Notes under the pieces: model-generated
What the model saw: the letters and a program-made list of their open reading frames with translations, nothing else
What the model was told of the DNA's origin: nothing
The model's database searches: none
Source: Thermomonas paludicola
GTDB lineage: Bacteria > Pseudomonadota > Gammaproteobacteria > Xanthomonadales > Xanthomonadaceae
NCBI RefSeq assembly: GCF_024498955.1
Contig: NZ_CP093311.1
Location: 1,426,001-1,490,000, forward strand
Direction of reading: 5' to 3'
Length of the DNA: 64,000 nt
Program-made: the position numbers and the translations under genes
Shown: in pieces, positions 14,525 to 24,285 of the stretch
Position numbering within the stretch: position 1 is the stretch's first letter
Layout of the letters: every line of letters starts with the position of its first letter

Positions 14525-17500
14525 CTAACCCAGCCGCTGTGCCGCCAACACCCTGTCGAGCATGGATTTCAATGCCAACGGGCGCAACGGTTTCATCAGC
14601 AGCGGCAGACCCGCATCCTGTGCGGCACTCCGCACCGCACCGGTCTGGTCGGCGCTGAGGATCAGGCACGACGTCGTGCAGGCGAAGCGGGCGCGCAAGC
14701 GGGCGTGCAGCGCCACGCCGTCGTCGCCATCGTCCAGGTGGTAGTCGAATATCCACAGGTCGAACGGCGCTTCCGACAGCGCCGCGCTGGCCTGTGCATC
14801 GTTGCCGACCGCCAGCGTCTGGCAGCCCCAGCCGCGCAGCACCGTGGCCAGCGCCTCCCGCGCCGAGGCTTCGTTGTCCACCAGCAGCACGCGCAAGCCA
14901 GTCAACCCGCGCCCGGCGCTGCGCTGCAGCTGCGGGGCGGCGGTCTGCGCCACCTGCAGGGCGAACACGCTGCCCCGCCCCAGTCTGCTGCGCAGGCGCA
15001 CGTCCGTTCCCAGCAGGCGGGCGATGCGCTGCGCGATCGCCAACCCCAATCCCAACCCCTGTCCGGGCGCGCGCTCGCCGCGCCGGAACTCCTCGAAAAT
15101 CGCCTCGCGCTGGGACGCTGCAATGCCGGGCCCGGTGTCGTGGACTTCGATCCAAAGCGCACCGCTACATCGGCGCACGCCCAGCAGCACGCTGCCGCTG
15201 GCGGTATAGCGCAGTGCGTTGGCCAGGAAATTCTGCAGCACCCGGCGCAGCAGCTGCGGATCGCTGTGCACCCACGCACGGGTAGGCACGAAACGCAGGC
15301 GCAGGCCGCGCTCGGCGGCAATCGCGCGAAACTGTTCCACCAGCGGTTCCAGCACGTCGCTCAAGGGAAAGTCGCGCGGCTCCGGCACCAGCCCGCCGGC
15401 TTCCAGGCGCGACATGTCCAACAACGTGCCCAGCAGGTCGGTGGTGGCATCCAGCGCGCCGCCGATCTGCCGCGCCAGCTCCCGCTGCCCGCCATTGCTG
15501 CGTTGCTGCAGGGCATCCGTCAGCAAATGCGCTGCGTGCAGCGGCTGCAGCAGATCATGGCCAATGGCAGCCAGGAAGCGGCTCTTCGCATCGTTGGCGT
15601 GCTCGGCCTCGCGCTTGGCGGTTTCCAGCAGCGTGGTGCGCTCCACCACGCGCTGTTCCAGCGTTTCATTGACGCGCTTCAGGCCCGCTTCGGCCTGGCG
15701 GAATGCGGTGACGTCGGTGAAGGTGGCGACAAAGCCGCCGCCCGGCATCGGGTTGCCGCGGATCTCGACGATGCTGCCATCCTTGAACACACGCTCGGAC
15801 AAATGCGGCGTGCCGGCGCGCATATGCGCCAGCCGCCGCTGCAGTGCGGATGTATCCCGGGCCGGGTCGATCCCGGCGACTTCACGCAGCGCCCAGTGCG
15901 ACGCTTCGGCAATCGGCATTCCCACCCGCAGCATGTCGGGCGGAAAACCCAGCAGTTCTTCATAGCGCCGATTCCAGGCCACCAGGTGCAGGTCGGCATC
16001 GACCACGCTGATGCCTTGGCTCATGTTTTCCAGCGCCGCTTCCAGCACGCGCTGGTTGAAGCGCAGGTCCTGCGAGGCTTCGCCCACGATGGCGGCCACC
16101 GTATCCAGGTCAGCGCCCGCTTGGTCGCGGCGGGCGGCTTCCAGCAGCAGGCGCGCGGAGGCACTGCCAAGCACGGCCGCCAACTCATGCTCCAGGCGCG
16201 ACTCGATCGACGCCGGCACCACGCCACTGCTCGGCGCGAGGCGCAGCAGTTCTTCAACCCGGGCTGCCGGCAAGAAACGTCGCCCCGCGCTGCGCAGGGT
16301 GGCCACGTCCGTCCCGCGCACCTGACGCCGATCCGGCGCACTGCGCAGAGCCGCCAACACCAGCGTGGTCGCGGTGCCGACAAACAGGCTCACGCCCACC
16401 GCACGCCCCACCCGGCTCCAGCCGGTCAAGCCAAACAACCCATCCGGAGCCAGCCAGGCCCAGCCCAGCGGGCCTTCGCGCAGCCAGCCCGGATCGCTGC
16501 CGGCGGTCGCCACCAGCAGCGGCACCAGCATCACCCACAGCCATGCCGCGAACCCGGCCAGCACGCCCGCCGTGGCGGCGAATGCCGGCGTTTGCGGGCG
16601 CCACACCGCAAACGCCAGTGCCGGCACCAGCGTTGCCAGCGCCGAAAACGACACCGCGCCGACATCTGCCAGCGCTTCGTTACCACTCACCAGCCGGGCG
16701 TAAGCCCAGCCCAGCAGCATGATGGCGATGATGCCGCCGCGGCGCAGCAGCAGCAGGTCGCCGCGATGATCATCGCCCTGCCCACCCGCCCATGCACTGC
16801 GCAGCAGGCCCGGCGCAAACCAGTGGTTGCCGATCATCAGGCTCAGGGTCAGGGTGCTGACGATCACCATGCCGGTGGCGGCGCTCAGTCCGCCAAGAAA
16901 CACCAACAAGGCCACCCCGGCATTGCCCTGCGCCAGCGGCAGCGCCAGCGCGTACATGTCGGTGGGCACCGCATCGCCCAGCAGCGCCGCGCCGGCACGC
17001 GCCAACGCCAGCGTGGGCAGCGCGATCAGCAACAGGTACAGCGGGAACTGCCAGCGCGCGGTGCGCACATCGGCTTCGTCGCGGCACTCCACCACGCCAA
17101 CGTGGAACTGGTGCGGCATCACGAACATCGCCATCGCACCCAGGATCACCAGCGGCATGAAGCCGCCGGCCGGCTGCGTCGCGGCCATGCGCGGCAGCTC
17201 GGGAAGACCACGCAGGCCCAGCCAGACGAACACGCCCAATGCCAGCATCGCGAGCAGCTTGAACAGGGACTCGAAGGCCAATGCCAGCACCAGGCCGCGG
17301 TTGTGCTCGGCAACGCTGACCCTGCGCGTGCCGAACAGGATTGCAAACAGCGCCATCGCCAGCGCCACGTACAACGAACCGTCGCGCCACAGCGGCGGCG
17401 CGCCGTCGTCGGCCGCACCGATGCCGGCGGTCACCGCCGTCAGGCTCATGGTGATGGCCTGCAACTGCAGGGCGATGTAGGGGATCAGCCCCAGCACCGC

Positions 17501-17881
17501 GACCAAAGTCACCACCGCCGCCAACCACGCATCCTTGCCCAGGCGCGTGGCGATCAGGTCGGCCAGCGAGGTGGCATTGGATTCGCGCGCCAACCGCACC
17601 AGGCGGATCATGAAGACCACCGCCAGACCATAAAACAAGATCGCACCGACGAAGGTGGGCGGCAGCGGCCAGCCGTACCGGGCGGCCTGGGTCACGGTGC
17701 CGTAGAACGTCCACGAGGTGCAGTGCACCGCCAGCGACAGCGCATAAACGTGGCGCCAGTGCCTGGCCAATACCCCGGGGTGGCGCTCGGCGTAGAGCGC
17801 GGTGCCAAACAGCAGACCCAGCCAGAGCAGCGCCGCCGCGACGACAGTCGTGAGGCTCAGCATCGCGGCCGCCTCAGGCAT
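14525..17881 (-). CDS. SLC5-domain hybrid sensor histidine kinase (CrbS/MxtR-like)
   Basis: 1118 aa fused transporter-kinase. Residues 1 to about 480 form a sodium:solute-symporter (SLC5) domain with about 13 membrane segments; a PAS domain follows around 620-740, then a short coiled coil, a HisKA domain with His775 in IGHDLLQP, an ATPase domain (NALRY, DTGPGI, GLGLGLAI) and a C-terminal receiver domain with Asp1046 in IFDYHLDD. This is the layout of CrbS, MxtR and the related CbrA, which sense or transport small carbon sources and control acetate or amino-acid use. The GHDLLQP form of the H-box is typical of this subgroup. The likely partner is the orphan NarL-type regulator at 12459. A second start (ATG 17863) six codons in is also plausible. 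Confidence 0.93.
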   Translation of the reverse strand: MPEAAAMLSLTTVVAAALLWLGLLFGTALYAERHPGVLARHWRHVYALSLAVHCTSWTFYGTVTQAARYGWPLPPTFVGAILFYGLAVVFMIRLVRLARESNATSLADLIATRLGKDAWLAAVVTLVAVLGLIPYIALQLQAITMSLTAVTAGIGAADDGAPPLWRDGSLYVALAMALFAILFGTRRVSVAEHNRGLVLALAFESLFKLLAMLALGVFVWLGLRGLPELPRMAATQPAGGFMPLVILGAMAMFVMPHQFHVGVVECRDEADVRTARWQFPLYLLLIALPTLALARAGAALLGDAVPTDMYALALPLAQGNAGVALLVFLGGLSAATGMVIVSTLTLSLMIGNHWFAPGLLRSAWAGGQGDDHRGDLLLLRRGGIIAIMLLGWAYARLVSGNEALADVGAVSFSALATLVPALAFAVWRPQTPAFAATAGVLAGFAAWLWVMLVPLLVATAGSDPGWLREGPLGWAWLAPDGLFGLTGWSRVGRAVGVSLFVGTATTLVLAALRSAPDRRQVRGTDVATLRSAGRRFLPAARVEELLRLAPSSGVVPASIESRLEHELAAVLGSASARLLLEAARRDQAGADLDTVAAIVGEASQDLRFNQRVLEAALENMSQGISVVDADLHLVAWNRRYEELLGFPPDMLRVGMPIAEASHWALREVAGIDPARDTSALQRRLAHMRAGTPHLSERVFKDGSIVEIRGNPMPGGGFVATFTDVTAFRQAEAGLKRVNETLEQRVVERTTLLETAKREAEHANDAKSRFLAAIGHDLLQPLHAAHLLTDALQQRSNGGQRELARQIGGALDATTDLLGTLLDMSRLEAGGLVPEPRDFPLSDVLEPLVEQFRAIAAERGLRLRFVPTRAWVHSDPQLLRRVLQNFLANALRYTASGSVLLGVRRCSGALWIEVHDTGPGIAASQREAIFEEFRRGERAPGQGLGLGLAIAQRIARLLGTDVRLRSRLGRGSVFALQVAQTAAPQLQRSAGRGLTGLRVLLVDNEASAREALATVLRGWGCQTLAVGNDAQASAALSEAPFDLWIFDYHLDDGDDGVALHARLRARFACTTSCLILSADQTGAVRSAAQDAGLPLLMKPLRPLALKSMLDRVLAAQRLG

Positions 17882-17982
17882 GGGGGTGGGGGTAATCCGT
17901 CAAGGACATGCATGCCCGTCGAGAATAGCGCGACGGCGAGCAAGCGCCCGCCGCCGCGCCCAACCCACGGGGGTCACGTGGT

Positions 17983-20235
17983 TCAGAAGTTGTAGCGCAC
18001 CGACACATACATGTTGCGCGGCAGCCCGTAGTACGCCGTCTGGATATTGCCCACGCTGGCGAACTCCTGGCCTTCGGTCATGTAGGTCTGGTTGGTCAGG
18101 TTGCGCACGCCGGCACGCACCTGCCACTTGTACTCCGGCGAATCCCACACGCCGTACAGGCCAACCAAGGTGTAAGTCGGCTGGCTGAGTACCGCACGGT
18201 TGTCCACCGACAGCCAGGTGCGGGTGCGGTGGGAAACATCGCCACCCACGCTGAGCGTGCCACTGCCGTTCAACGGGATGCTGTGGTTGATCCCGATGCG
18301 CGCGGTGAACTTGGGCGAGAACGGCACGTGGTCATGATTCACGTTGAGGTCGAAACCGGGATAGCCAGGATCCAGGCGGAAGTCCTCGAAGCGGTCGTAC
18401 TTGGCATCCAGCCAGCTCAACTGCCCGCTGATCGTGGTGCGTTCGCCGACCATCGCGCTGCCTTCCAGCTCCAGGCCCTTGATGCTCAACCTGGCCGCAT
18501 TCAGCACCGGGAACGTCCCCACGTCCTGCGACACGCGCGCCTGGAAATCCTGATAATCGCTGATGAAGCCGGTGATGCTGCCACGCATGCGATGGTCGCT
18601 GGATTCGGCCTTCAGCCCGATCTCGTAGGTCCACACGAATTCCGGATCGTACTTGGCGTGCAGCACGTCATACGCCGTGTTGGCGCGGCCGTTGAAGCCG
18701 CCCGACTTGAAGCCACGGTTGGCCGATACATAGCCCATCAAGCCGTCGCTGAATTTCTTCTGCAAGCTGACCGACGGGGTCACCGCGGTCCAACTGGCCG
18801 ACGTCTCCGGGAACGGCACCGTGCCGTTCAACACCGCAAGCGCGGGGCCCCAGAACGTGCTGGTGGTGCGCCGGTAATCCTTCTTGTCGCGCGTCCAGCG
18901 CACGCCAGCCGCCAGCGTCCAGGTGGGCACGAATTCCCAATTGGCGTGGACGAAGGCCGCCGTGCTGCTGGTCGTCAAATCATCGGAAATGGTGCGCAGG
19001 AAGCTGACCGGAGTGCCCAGAATCGCGTACAGGTCGCTGGCATAGGCCTCCTGATAGGACGGCACATGCTCGCTCATCCAATACGCGCCCATCGTCACGT
19101 GCAGCGTGCTGCCATTGTCGTAGTGCAGCTGGAATTCCTGGCTTTTCTGGTTCTGGTCCAGCGCCACCAGCACGTCACCGAGCTCGTACCTGGACGCGTC
19201 GATGTCGATGTAGGAATTGGTCTTCAATTTGCGATAGGCAGTGACGCTCTTGAGCATCCAGGCCGGGGAGAGGTCCCACTCCATCGCCAGTGACGCGCCG
19301 CTGTGGGTCAGTGTCTGCCCCTTCCCCGGCGCCAGCGATGTCACCGCTGCGTGATCCCAATCGCCGGTTGCGCCGGGCTGCAGCACCACCTTGCCAAGCA
19401 CCAGGTCGGTCTGCACCAGGTTGGCCATCGGCCGCCCCATGGTCAGGGCCGCATCCTGCCTAGTGTAGTCAACGGAGAAAATGGCGCGGAACGCATCGCT
19501 GGGCTGGAACGCCAACTTGGCGCGCAGCGCGCGGGTGTCGTCATCGTTGAAACGATGGCCGCCGGCGCGATTCCTCACATAGCCATTGTTGGTGATCCAC
19601 GCCCCTGCAATGCTGCCGGCCACGGTTTCGCTGAGCTTGCCACCCGCATAGAAGCGGCCTTCGGTGCGACCGTAATCGCCGAACGTGGCCTCCACGGCGC
19701 CGCCCTCGTAATCGAAGGGATTCTTGGTGGTCAGCTTGATCGCGCCGCCGGTGGAGTTCTTCCCGTACAGCGTGCCCTGCGGGCCGCGCAGCACTTCCAC
19801 ATCACCGACGTCGAACAGCGAAAACAGCGCACCGTTGATGCGCGAGTAATACACGTCATCGACGTACATGCCCACGCCGGGGTCGAAGGTCTGCAGCGCG
19901 TCGGGCTGGCCGATGCCGCGGATGAACACGTTGACGCTGTTGGCCGAGCCGCGACCCTGCACGATGTTCATGTTGGGCACTGCACCCTGCAAGCCGTCCA
20001 CGTTGCTGGCCTGCAGGTCTTTCAGCTGTTCTTCGCCGAATGCAGAGACCGCTACCGGGACGTCCTGGATCGATTCGACGCGACGCCGCGCGGTCACGGT
20101 GACGGCGTCCAGCGTCTTCGCCACTTGTTCGCCATCCTTCTTCGCCGGCGCCTCTTGCGCCATCGCGGGCGCACCCAGCAACAGCGTCGCGGCCAGCGCG
20201 CCATGGATCGCCATGCTCAATTGCCTGTGTTTCAT
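17983..20235 (-). CDS. TonB-dependent outer-membrane receptor
   Basis: 750 aa outer-membrane transporter. A signal peptide (1-26, ending PAMAQ) is followed by a TonB-box-like DAVTVTA, a plug domain (about 50-165) with RRVESIQDVPVAVSAF and LRGPQGTLYGKNSTGG, and a beta barrel ending in the aromatic terminus YVSVRYNF. It belongs to the large general receptor group; many of its members in Xanthomonadaceae import carbohydrates or other non-iron substrates. The ATG at 20235 is chosen for the signal peptide; an in-frame start 17 codons upstream is less likely. It lies 101 nt upstream of the hybrid kinase on the same strand and divergent from a GntP permease, so uptake of a hydroxyacid or its oligomers is a reasonable but untested idea. 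Confidence 0.93.
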   Translation of the reverse strand: MKHRQLSMAIHGALAATLLLGAPAMAQEAPAKKDGEQVAKTLDAVTVTARRRVESIQDVPVAVSAFGEEQLKDLQASNVDGLQGAVPNMNIVQGRGSANSVNVFIRGIGQPDALQTFDPGVGMYVDDVYYSRINGALFSLFDVGDVEVLRGPQGTLYGKNSTGGAIKLTTKNPFDYEGGAVEATFGDYGRTEGRFYAGGKLSETVAGSIAGAWITNNGYVRNRAGGHRFNDDDTRALRAKLAFQPSDAFRAIFSVDYTRQDAALTMGRPMANLVQTDLVLGKVVLQPGATGDWDHAAVTSLAPGKGQTLTHSGASLAMEWDLSPAWMLKSVTAYRKLKTNSYIDIDASRYELGDVLVALDQNQKSQEFQLHYDNGSTLHVTMGAYWMSEHVPSYQEAYASDLYAILGTPVSFLRTISDDLTTSSTAAFVHANWEFVPTWTLAAGVRWTRDKKDYRRTTSTFWGPALAVLNGTVPFPETSASWTAVTPSVSLQKKFSDGLMGYVSANRGFKSGGFNGRANTAYDVLHAKYDPEFVWTYEIGLKAESSDHRMRGSITGFISDYQDFQARVSQDVGTFPVLNAARLSIKGLELEGSAMVGERTTISGQLSWLDAKYDRFEDFRLDPGYPGFDLNVNHDHVPFSPKFTARIGINHSIPLNGSGTLSVGGDVSHRTRTWLSVDNRAVLSQPTYTLVGLYGVWDSPEYKWQVRAGVRNLTNQTYMTEGQEFASVGNIQTAYYGLPRNMYVSVRYNF

Positions 20236-20387
20236 CACTCCCCTCCGGATGCAGCGGATGGCACGATTACCACCAATGACAGGCAAGCTAGTCGCTGCTT
20301 GCGATCCGCGACATTGGACGTTCGGACAATGGGCCTATTGCCCCTCGACGCCGACACTCGCACCTTGATTCCGCTTCGGGATAGCCA
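20236..20387. promoter_or_regulatory. Divergent control region between TonB receptor and GntP permease
   Basis: 152 bp between start codons must hold both promoters. A weak dyad, CATTG at 20312-20316 and CAATG at 20327-20331, centres near 20321, and GGGC/GCCC arms follow at 20331-20343. No convincing sigma-70 hexamer pair was identified. Confidence 0.25.
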
Positions 20388-21791
20388 ATGTCGTTCCTGA
20401 TCGTGCTTGCGGCACTGTGCTTCCTGATGCTGGTGGCCTATCGCGGCTACAGCGTCATCCTGTTCGCGCCAGTGGCCGCGCTGGGCGCGGTGCTGCTGAC
20501 CGATCCACAGCTGGTGGCGCCGATGTTCACCGGCCTGTTCATGGACAAGATGGTCGGCTTCCTGAAGCTGTACTTCCCGGTGTTCCTGCTGGGTGCGATC
20601 TTCGGCAAGGTGATCGAGCTGTCGGGGTTCTCGAAGTCCATCGTGCAGGCCACCATCCGCGTGGTCGGCGCGCAGCGGGCGATGCTGTCCATCGTGCTGG
20701 TGTGCGCGCTGTTGACCTACGGCGGCGTGTCGCTGTTCGTGGTGGTGTTCGCGGTGTATCCGTTTGCCGCCGAGTTGTTCCGCCAGGGCGACATCCCGAA
20801 GCGCTTGATCCCCGGCACGATCGCGCTGGGCGCGTTCACCTTCACCATGGACGCGCTGCCCGGCACGCCGCAGATCCAGAACATCATTCCGACGACCTTC
20901 TTCGGCACCAGCACCTGGGCCGCGCCGTGGCTGGGCACGCTGGGTGGCGTGTTCATCCTGTGCGTGGGCATGGGCTATCTGGAATGGCGCCGTCGCGCCG
21001 CTGTCGCCGCCGGCGAAGGCTATGGCGATCCGGCAACGCTGCGGAACGAGCCAGCCCCGTTCGCCGGCCAGCGGCTGGCCAATCCGTTGATTGCCGTGTT
21101 GCCCCTGCTGGTGGTGGGTCTCTTCAACAAAGCGTTGACGCTGTGGATTCCCCTGCATTACGGCGCCAGCACCCGCTTCGTGCCGGGCGTGATCGGCAAC
21201 CCGGCACCGGTGGTGCAAGAGGTCTCGAAAGTCGCCGCGATCTGGGCGGTGGAAGGCGCGCTGCTGGCCGGCATCGCCTGCGTGCTGGTCTTCGCGTGGA
21301 AACCGGTCAAGGCGGGTTTTTCCGAAGGCAGCAAATCCGCGATTTCCGGCGCACTGCTGGCGGGCATGAACACCGCTTCCGAATATGGCTTCGGCGCGGT
21401 GATTGCCGCCCTGCCCGGGTTCCTGGTGGTCGCCCACGCGCTGGGGTCGATCCCCAATCCGCTGGTCAACGAAGCGGTCACCGTCACTGCGCTGGCCGGC
21501 ATCACCGGCTCGGCCTCGGGCGGCATGAGCATCGCCCTGGCGGCGATGGCCGACACCTTCATCGCCAATGCCCACGCCGCCGGCATCCCGCTGGACGTAC
21601 TGCATCGCGTCGCCGCGATGGCCTCCGGCGGCATGGACACGCTGCCACACAACGGCGCGGTGATTACCCTGCTGGCAGTGACCGGGCTGACCCATCGGCA
21701 GGCCTACAAGGATGTCTTCGCGGTCACGCTCATCAAGACCATGGCGGTGTTCGTGGCGATCGGGCTGTACTACGCGTTCGGCCTGGTCTGA
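20388..21791 (+). CDS. GntP-family proton symporter, possibly 3-hydroxybutyrate permease
   Basis: 467 aa inner-membrane transporter with about 12-14 hydrophobic segments. The GntP family carries gluconate and related hydroxyacids with protons. Sequence blocks such as TYGGVSLFVVVFAVYP, DALPGTPQIQNIIPT and ASGGMDTLPHNGAVITLL are typical of the branch that includes the beta-hydroxybutyrate permeases of Pseudomonas and Acinetobacter. The neighbourhood (3-hydroxybutyrate dehydrogenase, oligomer hydrolase, carboxylate-type sensor kinase) supports hydroxybutyrate as substrate; that is inference. It is transcribed divergently from a TonB receptor, which could provide the outer-membrane step. The ATG at 20388 gives a normal amino terminus. 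Confidence 0.88.
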   Translation: MSFLIVLAALCFLMLVAYRGYSVILFAPVAALGAVLLTDPQLVAPMFTGLFMDKMVGFLKLYFPVFLLGAIFGKVIELSGFSKSIVQATIRVVGAQRAMLSIVLVCALLTYGGVSLFVVVFAVYPFAAELFRQGDIPKRLIPGTIALGAFTFTMDALPGTPQIQNIIPTTFFGTSTWAAPWLGTLGGVFILCVGMGYLEWRRRAAVAAGEGYGDPATLRNEPAPFAGQRLANPLIAVLPLLVVGLFNKALTLWIPLHYGASTRFVPGVIGNPAPVVQEVSKVAAIWAVEGALLAGIACVLVFAWKPVKAGFSEGSKSAISGALLAGMNTASEYGFGAVIAALPGFLVVAHALGSIPNPLVNEAVTVTALAGITGSASGGMSIALAAMADTFIANAHAAGIPLDVLHRVAAMASGGMDTLPHNGAVITLLAVTGLTHRQAYKDVFAVTLIKTMAVFVAIGLYYAFGLV

Positions 21792-21836
21792 CGCGGGGTG
21801 AACCGCCGCGCCAGCCGGCGAGGCTAAAATCACGCG

Positions 21837-22940
21837 GTGACCCACCCGCAACGCAAAATCATCCACGTGGACATGGATGCGTTCTATGCCTCCGTGGAAC
21901 AGCGCGATGATCCTGCGCTGCGCGGAAAGCCCGTGGTGGTCGCGTGGCGCGGCGCGCGTTCGGTGGTGTGCGCGGCCAGCTACGAAGCGCGCACCTTCGG
22001 CATTCGCTCGGCGATGCCGGCAATCCGTGCCGAGCGGCTGTGCCCCGATGCGGTGTTCGTGCCGCCGGATTTCTCCCGCTACAAAGCCGTATCGCGGCAA
22101 ATCCGCGATGTCTTCGAGCGCTATACCACGCTGGTTGAGCCGCTGTCGCTGGACGAAGCCTATCTCGACGTGACCTCACCCAAGCGCGACCTGGGCAGCG
22201 CCACCGCGATTGCCAGCGAGATCCGCGCCGCGATCTTCGAGGAAACAGCGCTCACGGCCTCGGCCGGCATTGCACCCAACAAGTTCCTGGCCAAGATCGC
22301 CAGCGACTGGAACAAGCCGAATGGGCAATGCGTGGTCAAGCCGCAGCAGATCCAGGCGTTCCTCGCGCACCTTCCGGTAGGTCGCCTGCCGGGCGTGGGC
22401 AAGGTGATGGCAGGCAAGCTTGCCGGACTGGGCATCGCCACCTGCACCGATTTGCGCAGCCTTGGCGCCGACGCGCTGGAGCAGCGCTTCGGGCGTTGGG
22501 GACGGCGCCTGCACGAGCTCTCGCTGGGCATCGACGAGCGCGCCGTGCAAACCGGGCGCGCCACGCTGCAGATCTCCAACGAAGACACCTTTCCCAGCGA
22601 CCTTCCGTTGGGCGCGCTGGAACCGCATATCCGCAGGCTGGCAATCGACACCTGGAACGATTACGGTCGCGAGTGGCAGCGCCACCCCGGGCGAATTGCA
22701 CGCACCGTGGTGCTGAAGCTGAAAACCTCGGACTTCCGCATCCTTACCCGCAGCCTGACCGCCAACGCGCCACCGACCAGCGAAACTGCACTGGTGCAAA
22801 CCGCGTGCGACCTGCGCAATCGTGTGGCGCTGCCCAGCACTACCCGTTATCGACTGGTTGGCGTGGGACTTTCCGGCTTTGCCGAGGCCGACGGCCACCC
22901 GGCGCAGGAGGATCTGTTTCCGCCGCTTGAAAAGCCATGA
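21837..22940 (+). CDS. dinB: DNA polymerase IV (Y family)
   Basis: Low-fidelity translesion polymerase, 367 aa. The palm-domain metal-binding motifs are clear: HVDMDAFYASVE at the amino end and SLDEAYLD in the middle. The thumb helix-hairpin-helix reads LPGVGKVMAGKL. The carboxyl end carries QEDLF, a beta-clamp-binding peptide, as expected for an active DinB. Translation starts at a GTG (21837). There is no obvious LexA-type palindrome in the short upstream gap (21792-21836), so damage induction is not shown by the sequence. Isolated gene between the permease and a lipase. Confidence 0.96.
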   Translation: MTHPQRKIIHVDMDAFYASVEQRDDPALRGKPVVVAWRGARSVVCAASYEARTFGIRSAMPAIRAERLCPDAVFVPPDFSRYKAVSRQIRDVFERYTTLVEPLSLDEAYLDVTSPKRDLGSATAIASEIRAAIFEETALTASAGIAPNKFLAKIASDWNKPNGQCVVKPQQIQAFLAHLPVGRLPGVGKVMAGKLAGLGIATCTDLRSLGADALEQRFGRWGRRLHELSLGIDERAVQTGRATLQISNEDTFPSDLPLGALEPHIRRLAIDTWNDYGREWQRHPGRIARTVVLKLKTSDFRILTRSLTANAPPTSETALVQTACDLRNRVALPSTTRYRLVGVGLSGFAEADGHPAQEDLFPPLEKP

Positions 22941-22995
22941 GCAGCCGTTCCGGGTCTGGAATATTCACTCCGCTGGCAAGCGCTAGGCTGGGGAA

Positions 22996-24210
22996 ATGCA
23001 AACCCGGACGCCCAGCGGGACCCCGCCTGAACAGGACTTGCCGACGTCCCGTTTGGGCGATGAGCTGCGCGGGGTTGCACAGTTGCTGGTGCGCGGCGTC
23101 ACCACCACCACCGATCTTGCCGAAAGCGTGCATGCAAGCATTCTGGGAACGCCGGCACGGCTGGCCGGTTCTGCGCGCAGCGCCGCCCGCACGCGCGGCA
23201 TTCCAGGAGTCGCATACGACAGCGTCCGCCGCACCGCGAACCTGGTGGGAACGGGGTTGGATGAAGTGCTTGCGCGGCTTCCATCGTGCTGGGCGGATGC
23301 AGCGCCGTCGCCCCGCCGCGAAGCCATGCTGGCAGTGCTCAACGGCGTGCTGGGCGACCACCTCGCCGCCACCGGAAACCCGCTTGCGCTGGCGGCCACG
23401 CTGCGCAGCAACGGCCGCCCGTTGGCATTGAACGAACACGCGCCAGGGCACGCATCGCCGCGCCTGCTGGTACAAGTCCACGGCCTGTGCATGAACGACC
23501 TGCAATGGCGTCACCGTGGCCATGACCATGGCCAGCACCTGGCCGCCGAGCACGGCTATACGGCGATCCACCTGCACTACAACAGCGGCCTGTCGATCGC
23601 TGAAAACGGCCGCGTGTTTTCCGTGCTGCTGCAACAGTTGCTGGAGCACTGGCCGGTACCTATCGAGCGCTTCGCCATCCTTGGCCACAGCATGGGCGGG
23701 CTGGTGGCCCGCGCCGCCATCCTCGACGCCACACGGCACTCACGCGACTGGGTGCAGCAGCTCGACCAAATCGTGTTCCTCGGCACGCCGCATCACGGCG
23801 CACCGCTGGAACGCGCCGGCAACGTACTGCAAACCGTGCTTGGGCTCACGCCGTGGACGGCGCCTTTCATGCGCCTTGGCCAGCTGCGCAGTGCCGGCAT
23901 CCAGGACCTGCGCCACGGCACCATCGACGCCGCCCTTCCCCGCGATGCTCCCACTACCCCGCAGCTGCCCGCCGGCATTCGCGCCTATGCCGTGGCCGCA
24001 TCCACCCAGGCCACCTCACCGGCACGCGCAGGCCGCCGGCTGCGCGGCGATGGCCTCGTGCCCATCGCCAGCGCCCTTGGCGAACACCGCGACCTGCGCC
24101 TCAACCTGCGGATTCCCCCTTCCCGCCAGCGATTGGTGGAGCGCACCGGACATCTGCAACTGCTCGGCAGCCCCGAGGTGTATCGCCACCTGCGGCGCTG
24201 GCTGGCTTAG
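22996..24210 (+). CDS. Alpha/beta-hydrolase lipase or esterase (PGAP1-like)
   Basis: 404 aa. The first 150 residues are helical, Ala-rich and without a signal peptide. A hydrolase domain follows with the oxyanion motif VQVHGLCMND and nucleophile Ser232 in GHSMGGL; the histidine is probably in ERTGHLQLL near the end, with an acid in GDGLVP. The pattern FLGTPHHGAPLERAGN places it with triacylglycerol-lipase/PGAP1-like hydrolases. The substrate is unknown: it could be a cytoplasmic lipase or, given the cluster 10 kb away, an intracellular polyester hydrolase, although nothing in the sequence demands that. Flanked by dinB and an MHS transporter, both on the plus strand. Confidence 0.85.
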   Translation: MQTRTPSGTPPEQDLPTSRLGDELRGVAQLLVRGVTTTTDLAESVHASILGTPARLAGSARSAARTRGIPGVAYDSVRRTANLVGTGLDEVLARLPSCWADAAPSPRREAMLAVLNGVLGDHLAATGNPLALAATLRSNGRPLALNEHAPGHASPRLLVQVHGLCMNDLQWRHRGHDHGQHLAAEHGYTAIHLHYNSGLSIAENGRVFSVLLQQLLEHWPVPIERFAILGHSMGGLVARAAILDATRHSRDWVQQLDQIVFLGTPHHGAPLERAGNVLQTVLGLTPWTAPFMRLGQLRSAGIQDLRHGTIDAALPRDAPTTPQLPAGIRAYAVAASTQATSPARAGRRLRGDGLVPIASALGEHRDLRLNLRIPPSRQRLVERTGHLQLLGSPEVYRHLRRWLA

Positions 24211-24250
24211 TCGTCCAACCTGATCCCATTATTTGCCCTTTGTCGTCTGT

Positions 24251-24267
24251 GGACTGCGGGGCAGTCC
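24251..24267 (+). terminator. Hairpin downstream of the lipase gene
   Basis: Perfect 7-bp stem GGACTGC/GCAGTCC with loop GGG, 40 nt past the stop. No T-tract follows, so intrinsic termination is uncertain. Confidence 0.4.
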
Positions 24268-24285
24268 TCCCTGCCCCCTCATTGC

